In this document: one piece after another, positions 56,018 through 64,000 of the stretch
Layout of the letters: each line of letters starts with the position of its first letter
Position numbering within the stretch: position 1 is the stretch's first letter
Source: Poa pratensis
Taxonomy: Eukaryota; Streptophyta; Magnoliopsida; Poales; Poaceae
DNA length: 64,000 bases
Direction: 5' to 3'
Assembly (NCBI GenBank): GCA_947311845.1
Contig: CAMZMU010000027.1
Location: forward strand, 28,634,709 to 28,698,708
The notes under the pieces: model-generated
What the model was told of the DNA's origin: nothing
Seen by the model: only the letters and a program-made list of their open reading frames with translations
The model's database searches: none
Program-made: the position numbers and the translations under genes

Positions 56018-58699
56018 GTTGCACATTTGTACCTAGGGTGGCATCAGGAAGACGGCCTTCCGGAGGAGGCTCGGGCTTGTCCTACAAACATAGAAAACAC
56101 ATTATAAGCATCCACACTGAATCATGCGCACTCACATATAGGGAAAGTAAACCGATGCCCATTTTCCGCATAAAAAGATTTTAGACAGGGTCATGAGAAT
56201 ATGCAAGACATACATATCCTAATTCAGTTAAACACAACAGTACAACATCTTCAAACGTTCACATAGTTACCCTACTAAATAGTTGGAGGGGTAATTCTCA
56301 TGTGTTAAATATCCATCTAGATTCTAGTCAAAAGCATAAATTGTTGCCTAAGAAACAATGTGTGAAGAATATTCATCTTCAACAAATGTGTCATAGTACG
56401 ACAGGTGACTCCTAAGTCTAAACTACATATATTGACATAAGCCCTTAATACGTCAATGAGAAGATGATACGTAGCTAAAAACATGGAGTGACACCAAAGC
56501 AGCAACCCCACACATAACATGGAGTGAAAAAACCGTACAAGCACTATTATTAGAGACTGAAATACTACTATGCAAGTTTCTGCATCATGCAAGTTTCCAG
56601 TTGAAGAAACAGCACTAGAGACTGAAATACCACAAGGCATTGAACAGATCCATGTATAGGCAGGCATAATTTAAATTATTGCAAACAGAACAAATAGCAA
56701 GCACAGACCATTCATTGACATGTTGTTCTACAATGATAAACGAGTTTCAGTCTACACGTACATGCATGATTCTTATACAGCCTAGCTACACAAGCGATTC
56801 ACTCAACATAGCAGAAAGAAAACGATGTCGTAGATCACTCCCAACCTACACCAGCTATAATACAAAGTCAGCAACTATAATAACCTTAGTATGATAGCAG
56901 ATTTATTAGCACTACAAGGTGAACGGGATATTGATCTCACGAACAATCAAGATATCACTGTATGTAGAGTTGGCGAATAGAGATGAAATCTTCACCACAA
57001 GAAACCCAGATCGAAGAAATTGGTCTGACCTGTGAGAAGTGAAAGTTGAGGACGGGCGGTGGGAGGAGGAGCAGGTCGCGTACGTGGTCGGGAAGCACGG
57101 CCACGCGCGACGACGCCGGCGGCAGCAGCACGGCCGGCCTTGAGGTCAAGCGCCCTTGAGATCGGCGGCCCGGCCGGGGAACGCCGGACACCGCCGTCCC
57201 CTGCTCTAAGTAGACGAACCCTCCCTGCAGCGCGAGGTGCCGTCGCCACCGCCGCAAACCCTAGGCCACGCGTGCGCCGCTGTCCGGCCAGCTCGGCGCC
57301 AGATGCGGATGGTGTGACCGACGATCGGAGGGTCGCCGGGCTCGAAGACGCGGGAGGGAGCGGAGTCAGTGTCGATGTCGGCGTGAAGCGGCTGACGGCG
57401 ACGAGGCGCGGGTGGGGACGGTAGGACGGCGGCGGTGGCCCGGCCTCGATGCGTGGTGGACGGGAGAGAGAAAGAGATAAGGGAGAGAGAGAAAATAGAT
57501 AAGGGAGAGAGGAGAGATGCGGGGTGTGGCTAGCACTGGCGAATTGCCCTCTTTCGCCAAAGCTATGCTATGTACTGCTGGGGAACCAAATTGGATGTGT
57601 TCGGTTGGAGGACCAAAGGGAATGGAAAGTCATGGTCTCATTTTTTTAGAATGGGTTGGTTCCATTTCTATGTTCGGTTTGTGCAAAATAGGGAATGGGT
57701 AGATTCTATTCCTGGTTGGAGAGTAGAAATGAGAAGAATCTGTTTCAGCTCACCTTTTCATAGGAATGGTGAGATTACCTCCCATATGCATATGATGCAA
57801 AACGTACAGGTTTAGCTCCATTCATTTGGGACAACATATAATTTGATTTTTTGACAACATTTCCTTTGTATTTTCAACAAAAACAATTCACCATATACAT
57901 CAACAAACATAAACAGATATGAGATCACAAATACATGGTTTCAAGTTATAAAATGGCACTATCTGTCAAGCCAACCAAAAGGTTGCATAAAATGCATTAC
58001 AACATAAAAAATACATGGTTTCGAATTATAATGCATTACAACATCACAAATAGATGTTTATTGGACAACAACAAACAGCAACAAAATCAAACAGATTGCA
58101 AGTATACAACAAAACCATATAGCAAGTGAAGAACATATTTCGAGTCCTCTCCTCTCAAACTCTAAATCTTCTCACTATCAATCTGCTGCAGGTGAAGATA
58201 GGGTCGAAAATTGTAGCACACGAGGGAGGAGTTGGGGGTTGGGGCAGGGGAGGGGTCGATTCGAACCTTGCTCTCTCGCCGCCCCGTCGAGCACTCGCTG
58301 CTCCGCCTGCTAGCCACCGCCCCGCCGCTCAACCGGCCACTGCCCCATCTCCCGCCGCCACACCAGCTTCTGCCGCCCCGCCGCCTGTTCCTGCCTACTG
58401 CCGGTCCGCCGCGCTGCTCCAATCGCCGGGAGGAGAGGGAACGAACGAGCGCCGCCAAAGAGAGAAGGAACGAAGCGAGGGAGAGGGACGAGCGGATAGG
58501 GTCGGGACGGGGGTGAGAGGTGAGATTGGTTTAGTTTTTTTCGTTAGCTTGCTTTGGAACCGAGTGATTCCACCGATTTGGAGGTATCATCCAATTCCGC
58601 ATCTTGGTCGAATATTCGTTTTTCAGGAATCGCTAGGTTCTGGTTCCAGTACCTACCGAACACAGGAATCAGGGCTGGGTGCAGGTCCAACCTGTTACG
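56018..58699 (-). other. Body of CACTA 1, right part, with possible captured exons on the minus strand
   Basis: Mostly AT-rich, with GC-rich islands at 57050-57440 and 58230-58520. On the minus strand several pieces look like exons: at 56036-56081 a short GC-rich block follows an acceptor CTATGTTTGTAG and ends at CTAG/GTACAA. At 57030-57257 an ATG-started frame (MRRWRRHLALQGGFVYLEQG) ends near a CACAG/GTCAGA donor. At 58162-58458 an ATG-started frame begins MAALVRSLSSRRLEQRGG. I recognise no family. They may be parts of a captured host gene or of the CACTA's own transcript. Confidence 0.35.
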
Positions 58700-58982
58700 T
58701 TCCACTGCTAGGCTAGATACCGCTGGCCAGCGTACACTGTTCGCCAGAGGTAGGTCTAACACCCTGGCGAACTGCAAATATAGTTCGCCAGCGGTACCTT
58801 GTCCTCCAATCTTGCCCCTGCATGCACGTACCGCTGGCGAGGTTGTTTTCTTGTTTGCCAGCGTTGTGGTGTGTACCGTTGGCGAACTCGTTTTTCTGTT
58901 CGCCACTTGTTGTAGCACTGGCGGGCATCTATCTTAGTTCGCCATTGGTAGGCTGGCGGGAGTAGGCCTTTTCCTACTAGTG
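58700..58982. repeat. Right end and subterminal repeats of CACTA 1
   Basis: At least eight copies of TTCGCCAG / CTGGCGAA and TACCGCTGGCGA in both orientations, then the terminal inverted repeat CTACTAGTG. They match the left-end repeats at 15714-15721 and 24842-24960. Confidence 0.85.
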
Positions 58983-59033
58983 TGGGAATGCTTCCATGAC
59001 AACCGACTACCCATAAGAAAATTAGAATCAGGA
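58983..59033 (-). other. Short flank between CACTA 1 and the LINE-like insertion
   Basis: About 40 bp of non-transposon DNA after the TGG duplication. Its end, GAATCAGGA (59025-59033), is repeated at 60865-60873 as the target duplication of the LINE-like insertion. Confidence 0.6.
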
Positions 59034-60864
59034 TTTTTTTTTTGAAACGAGAGGCAAAAGCTTTGCCTCTTATATTAATTAAGCAGAAGGTGCCCGGTTT
59101 ATTAATGGAAGAAACCGGGCAAAAACCAAACAACAAACACCAACGCCAACAACAACGAACGCCACGGGGCAAAGCCCACACAACACCCACACCACAGCCA
59201 GCAAGGAGCCGCTGCCCCGACAACCAACCCTCCGTCACGCCCTGCGCAAACCACCTGGACCACCTTCCGGGGCCGCCGCCCCGACATGCCACCGCCCACA
59301 CCCGGGCCACGACGCCGCACGACGCGGCCACCCACAGCCCAAGCTGCACCAGGTAAGCCGCTCGCAGACCACGGCCGTCGTATCCGCATCCGGGGCCGCC
59401 GCCCCGGCCTAAAAGGCAACCGCTGCTGCCGCTGCCCCAGCAGCCCCGACAGCCTCGCCGCCAGCACCCCCTTCCGGAAACGCCATCCTGACATAGCACC
59501 GCTCGCAACCGAGCCACGACGCCGCACGAACCAGCCACCCGCAGCCCAAGCTGCCCAAGGAGAGCTGCTCGCAGACCACGAACATCGTATCAACATCCGG
59601 GGCCGCCGCCCCGGCCTAAAAGACAGCCGCAGTTGCTGTCGCCACACCAGCCTCGACACCCACGCCGCCATCTCCCGCAACCACATGTCCCTCCAGCCGG
59701 TCACCACTCCAAGAACGATGCCTCCAAGGGGGAGCATGACACAGAGCGCCATCATCGCCCGATCCCGGAAGATCAAGGGTTTCCCCCGGAGTGGTCCGGG
59801 TGGAAGGCGAGCACCACGTCGCAACGGCATCTTCAAAAAGAGAGACGGCGCCGAAAGCGTCGTTGCCGCCTGCCCGACGACAGCCGGAGCAGAGCTTTCG
59901 CTCGACGTAGCCAAGACTTGCACCCGCTCACCATGAGACCGACTAGCCCACCAGCTGCCACACGCCACGACCAACAGCAACACCTCCGCTGCCGAACACG
60001 CCGCCCTCGCGCCACGGCACACATCTGCACACCGCCAAGACTCCAAACTCCTTGCCGTGGAGCACCAGTGCCCAGCACCTCACGCTGCACCACCAAGGCT
60101 CCACGACCCCAACAAACAGCCCCATCACGGCGCCGCCGCGCCACCGTCCCCTGCCCCACAAAGCACCGCCACCTCCAACCCCCGCTTCCACCACAACTCC
60201 GGCCTCCAAACCCACAGGACGATGGAGGACCACCCCTCGTGCCGCCACAGCTCGCCAAGCCAGAGCGAAGATGACGCCACTAGACAGCACCTCTTGCTGC
60301 GAAGAAACGCCACCACGCTGACCTGAACCCTTCTGGCCAAGACGACGGTCACCAGCACCGACGCCCTCAGTCCGGGGCCGCCGCCCCGCGTCCACCATGT
60401 GCAGAAGCGCACAGATCTCCCGCCTCACGTACTCCGCGAGCTTCATCACGCCCAGAACAAAGCTCACCGCCGGCGGGCCCGCCAGAGCCCATCCGGCCCG
60501 CGCGGGCCCATCACGCCTGCACCCCCGTCGCCTCGCGACCTCAACCGCTGCACCCCGCCGCAGACTGCCCGGCCCTCGCCGCACCTCAGCCAGCCGGCCA
60601 CCACCGGAGCCCAGAGCCGCCGCTCTGGCTTGCCGCGCCGCACGCGCTTGAGACGACAGGAGGTCGTCGATTCAGCTCTCCCCGCACCACCATCCTAGCA
60701 GCGAGGGGCCCGCCGCCACCGCGGCAAGGCAGGCTGCAGCGGCGGCAAGGGGAAGGCCGGCGTGGGGGAGCCCCCGGCGGCGCGGTGAGGGGAGCCCTCG
60801 GGTCGCCCCTGGGCAGGGCGACGCGAGGGAGATGGGGAAGGGTTTGTGAGAGCGGCTATCGTCC
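59034..60864 (-). mobile_element. LINE-like non-LTR insertion, 1.8 kb, no coding capacity seen
   Basis: A poly(T) run (59034-59043) followed by GAAACGAGAGGCAAAAGCTTTGCC is the 3' end, on the minus strand, of a common grass LINE type. Target duplication GAATCAGGA on both sides. The interior is extremely GC-rich, contains a direct repeat of about 216 bp around TCCGGGGCCGCCGCCCCGGC (near 59390 and 59595), and has no reverse transcriptase or endonuclease motif in any frame. The long open frames here follow from composition. It may be a LINE 3' region truncated at its 5' end or a non-autonomous derivative. Confidence 0.65.
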
Positions 60865-61116
60865 GAATCAGGAAAATGAAACCTGTGTGCGCATAAATCG
60901 CATCAAGACTCCTGAAAGCATAAACAATTCCCAAAAATACTGCCAACCACTGTTGGGATCGATCTCCGCCATAACGCTGCATTGGAGAGGGCATCACAGA
61001 GCAAGCTGATCTGAAAGAGGAACTGAGAAGTAGATCTGTTGGTAGAGGAATCAGGATGAGCGCAGAGGATGAGATGGGGTAATGGCTGCGTAGTGCCGTG
61101 GTGGGCATATATATAG
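60865..61116 (-). promoter_or_regulatory. Candidate promoter and first exon of a disrupted host transcription unit
   Basis: On the minus strand a TATA box (CCTATATATATG, 61107-61118) is followed about 115 bp later by ATG codons at 60994 and 60972. The frame from 60994 is open to a donor-like CACACAG/GTTTC near 60888. If the LINE and CACTA insertions are ignored, a 60-odd-bp intron ending CATTCCCAG at the CACTA site would join this frame to the open frame at 15535-15667. No known protein is recognised, the intron is short, and an alternative frame (MAEIDPNSGWQYFW at 60972) exists. Confidence 0.25.
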
Positions 61117-61867
61117 GAAAGTAATTAAGGCGACGCCCGCTCGATTGCCGGTCTTTTCGTTTCCAGGAAACGCAGCGCTCGCCTGCGTCGTTCCGTTTCC
61201 TTTTTTTTATTTTCGGTCGTTCCGTTTCCTTGAACTGTAACAAATAGTGTGTAGGGACATGTGATAGCCAATAGAAAAATTGCAGTGACGTAGCAAGCTG
61301 TATGGGCTAGAAAATCAGCTAGTGGGGTTCTCCTATTTAAATAAAGAAGATGTGTTGAGAAGTACCACTGCGATACATACGTTTCTATTACCAGTGGTGA
61401 TACATATACGTTTCTATACACTATATAATATACAAATTTCTTTGCAGAAAAAATTGGGTGTTCATCCCATGAACCATTTTTAGATCCATCCATGCGTGCA
61501 TTGCTCTTCGCCATCCCAGCTCTCGGCACACAGTAGTGCAGATGGATACACAGATGGAAATGGAAATGCATACGCTGAATAGTTATCTCAAGTAACTTTT
61601 CGAGAGAAAAAAAGGTGTCTCCAAGGAAAGAAAGTACAAGTACAACAAATTGTCTTTTCTAAAAAAAAAGTACAACAAATTGTTCGGTAAAGGTACTTTT
61701 ACAAAGTACTCGAAACAAGGTAAAGGTACATGCCACGCGCACACACAAGAAGTGTGTTGCTCGGGCAATATACAACACAACATGAACTAATTGTCTGAAT
61801 TAATCAACAGCAGCAACTAATTTAAACGATCGACAAACTAACGAGGAGAACTGTCTCACACGCAGTC
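61117..61867. other. Intergenic region downstream of the MYB gene
   Basis: No gene recognised. It contains the probable 3' UTR of the MYB gene (below 61868, minus strand) and the upstream region of the candidate promoter. Open frames lack motifs. Confidence 0.55.
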
Positions 61868-62695
61868 TCACCTGAACCTAGTGAAGTCAAGGGTAACCTC
61901 TTCTTCAGACGGCGTCAGGAACTCCCTCGAGGCCATCTGGACGACGTCGTCTGGGTCGCCGCTGCCACCATCGCTGCTCGGGCCTGTCTCGCTGTCGTAG
62001 TAGTCGAAGCCGTAGGGCGCCCTGTCAGAGGATTGGCAGTCGAACTCCACGTTGCTGGCGAGGTTCTGATCGGCAATCGGGAACAGGTTCAGGTTCATAC
62101 ATGCAGCCTGCAGGTGCTCTTGAGCGCTGAACATCAGCGGAAACGCCGGCGCTGGCAGTGGCTCTTGCAGTACATAGTGGAGGTTGTTGTAGTTGGGGAA
62201 GGGCGAGGAGTGGTAGAATTGCTCCTGCATCTCGCCGCCGTAGGCGTTGAGGTCCGGCAACGGCGAGTTCAGGTTCATCGTTCCTCCATAGCTCGATGAT
62301 CTCGCTTCGTTGGCCGGTTGGAGGTACAATCCCGTCCCGGGTGGGCTGGAGCCTGTCACCTCATGTGCGGCAGCATTTGGACAGACTGGGTCCACGTATC
62401 CAAGGCCGGACGGCGGCGACGACACCGACGGTATCGCCACGGGCTCGGTTGCCGTAGTGTTGTTGCGGATGTACTCCTCGAGGAGAGAGAGCTGGCCCGG
62501 GGCGGCTTGTTCGCTCTTCTTTTTCTTCAGTCGGCGTTTCGACTTGAGGCTCCGCTTTGTGGCGTTCCAGTGGTTCTTGACGGAGTTCTCCGAACGGCCG
62601 GGGAGGCACCTCGCGATCGCCGACCAACGGTTTCCGTAGACCTTGTGCGCGTCGATCAGAACCCTGTCATCCTCCTCGGTCCACATGTTCTCCTT
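61868..62695 (-). CDS. R2R3-MYB transcription factor, last exon (R3 repeat and C-terminal region)
   Basis: After a splice acceptor CACATTCCAG (62696-62705) the exon reads KENMWTEEDDRVLIDAHKVY, then GNRWSAIARCLPGRSENSVK and NHWNATKRSLKSKRRLKKK. This is a complete R3 DNA-binding repeat with its three tryptophans and a following basic patch, of the type seen in the MYB98/MYB64/MYB115/MYB118 group (NHWNATKR). The remaining 200 residues are Pro/Ser/Tyr-rich with an acidic end, as in activation regions, and finish EEEVTLDFTRFR. The exon is 276 codons including the stop and has no frame break. The R2 repeat must be on an upstream exon and is not present in the 1.3 kb to the window edge. MYB98-group genes act in reproductive or embryo development, but that role is only family knowledge here. 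Confidence 0.88.
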   Translation of the reverse strand, partial: KENMWTEEDDRVLIDAHKVYGNRWSAIARCLPGRSENSVKNHWNATKRSLKSKRRLKKKKSEQAAPGQLSLLEEYIRNNTTATEPVAIPSVSSPPSGLGYVDPVCPNAAAHEVTGSSPPGTGLYLQPANEARSSSYGGTMNLNSPLPDLNAYGGEMQEQFYHSSPFPNYNNLHYVLQEPLPAPAFPLMFSAQEHLQAACMNLNLFPIADQNLASNVEFDCQSSDRAPYGFDYYDSETGPSSDGGSGDPDDVVQMASREFLTPSEEEVTLDFTRFR

Positions 62696-64000
62696 CTGGA
62701 ATGTGATTATGCGAAGCAACGTTAGTGCCTCCATATGATTGGCAGATAGAAACACGGAATATTTGAATACTATCATATGCACTGAAAATATACACTGTTC
62801 ATAAATGTAACTGTGGCAATTTTAAGGGCCTCGAATGTATTTTTGTAGAAATAAATGCCTCGCTGAAACCTTGCAGCAAGCTCAATATTAGACATATGTA
62901 GACATCTGAATCTTAGGTAATTTAGTTCGTAGAAACGATTTTCTATCTCTGAAATGATGAGAAATGTTTTTTTAGATAGAGGATAAGAACCATATGCTAT
63001 CCGTATTATATAAATATATACGGAAACATCTTCACCGAACGACTATGAATGACTGCTTAGTAAAAGAGAAACAGTAATTCCCATATGGAAACTAGAACCG
63101 TGTAACTAAAACAAACAGTAATACACGACAAAATATAAATATTCATTATAATTCAATAAAGAATTGATGAATCTCATCAGAGAGCAAGTCTTCAACATTT
63201 CACGGTAGAAAACAATTAACCATATTACAAGGAAAACTAGGGGAAACCTCGACAAAGGGTCGCCTAGCGAAAGTAGATCAGGCGCATCGCCCAAAAAAAT
63301 GGACTAACATGCACAACACACCAATCAGGACGCATGCACGCCGATAAGGTGCACCTCTCGCTAAACGCCACCGGCTACGTCATCCTTAGTGCCACGACAC
63401 TACTCGAGTATCTCGTGACATCGAATATACGGAAAAATTAATTGTGACAAATACAGTGAGGAGCACAATTATTCGAATTGCACTCATCAGTTTTCTTCCT
63501 ATTATACGCAGAGACCGGTATTGGGTGGAGATTCGGCGGCGGATCGGGATTTCAAAACTTTAATTGCATGAAGTGTCAAAATAGCGCTGGCAACTAAATA
63601 TTCTTATATTTTGGTTGTTTTCCCAACTCTTAATTAGATCCCCTAATCCCTTATACCATGGTTCTTATACATCTCAAAGCAAATCGAATGGTCGGATGAA
63701 CATGAAGAAATTTCGGACACATGAGCACTGGCAATTCTACAGAAAATGATGATATAAAACCTTTGACCATTTTCTCTCCTTAATCTCTTACCAAGGGCCA
63801 CGGACAAATTTACTCTTGGGATCAATTAGTGGCCTTGATGAAGAAATTGGCGCCCTTAATGATTAAAATGAAGGCATGCAGCATGACTAAGTATTAATTC
63901 CGGCGTTAATACCCACTTCCGAATTGTACGACCAGTGCTCAACCTAAGGAAATCCTAGACTGCAAAAATCATACAGATCTATGAAAGATTTACCCTAATT
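62696..64000 (-). other. Probable intron of the MYB gene and undefined flank
   Basis: AT-rich. I searched the minus strand for an R2 repeat (Trp-spaced helix-turn-helix ending CRERWxNHLRP) and found none. Either the intron extends past 64000 or the exon has lost its upstream part. No transposon ends were recognised. Confidence 0.45.

Larger units (their letters stand above)
15671..58982. mobile_element. CACTA transposon 1, split over 43 kb by nested insertions
   Basis: Left end CACTAGTAGGGAAA at 15671 and right end TTTTCCTACTAGTG at 58982, flanked by TGG on both sides (15668-15670, 58983-58985): the 3-bp target duplication of the superfamily. Both ends carry the same subterminal motif, ACCGCTGGCGA/G and its complement, on the left at 15714-15721 and 24842-24960 and on the right at 58700-58960. 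The element's own DNA is 15671-15721, 24842-26111 and 56018-58982, about 4.3 kb. No TNP2-type transposase is found in it, so it is non-autonomous; GC-rich segments inside may be captured host exons. Confidence 0.88.

Noticed and set aside
59102..60584. Overlapping open frames of 200-314 residues in the LINE-like insertion
   Set aside because: Open in several frames at once, composition-driven, with no RT or endonuclease motif.
1..64000. tRNA, rRNA or other structural RNA genes
   Set aside because: None seen; tRNA-like matches are only the short primer-binding sites of retrotransposons.

Overview
The window is plant nuclear DNA, almost certainly from a grass (Poaceae) with a transposon-rich genome. 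The evidence is Athila- and Tat-lineage Ty3/gypsy elements, an Angela/BARE-like Copia LTR, CACTA and PIF/Harbinger DNA transposons, a GC-rich grass-type LINE 3' end, and a GC-rich R2R3-MYB exon. I cannot name the species. Nothing prokaryotic was found. Roughly 59 of 64 kb is transposon sequence, and most transposon genes carry stops or frameshifts.

Layout: (1) 1-8269, minus-strand gypsy element A, with a 4.6 kb LTR and a zinc-knuckle gag-like gene whose pol is deleted down to an integrase tail. (2) 8270-12864, 3' part of gypsy element B (plus strand), interrupted by A at its left edge and containing a foldback element (8433-9292); B ends in an LTR (12170-12864). (3) 12865-13346, unassigned flank. 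(4) 13347-15531, PIF/Harbinger transposon with a nearly intact transposase. (5) 15532-15670, unassigned flank. (6) 15671-58982, one CACTA transposon (target duplication TGG) blown up from about 4.3 kb to 43 kb by two insertions. The first is Tat-like element C (15722-24841, minus, duplication GCTGG). The second is Athila element F (26112-56017, plus, duplication GTTGC). F's 5' LTR is split by an LTR remnant E, which is split by Tat element D (27410-42054, plus, duplication TTTCT). A second CACTA element (42787-45572, duplication AAA) sits at F's LTR/primer-site junction, and a Copia solo LTR (51830-54040, duplication TGAAG) sits in F's 3' region. (7) 59034-60864, LINE-like insertion. (8) 60865-64000, the least disturbed DNA: a candidate minus-strand promoter and the last exon of an R2R3-MYB gene.

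The relative order of insertion can be read from the nesting: the CACTA element, then F and C, then E, then D. C's LTRs differ at about ten of 516 positions by eye, and D's by a few percent, so both are young. F's LTRs are more diverged.

The most interesting biology is in the Tat-like elements. C encodes gag and protease but no reverse transcriptase or integrase, yet keeps a long intron-containing gene on the opposite strand with its own TATA box. D carries a homologous antisense gene with its own TATA box and a likely 5'UTR intron. In C, D and remnant E the gag reading frame appears to start inside the LTR and run through the primer-binding site. C also carries an array of small hairpins whose arms change in a compensatory way.
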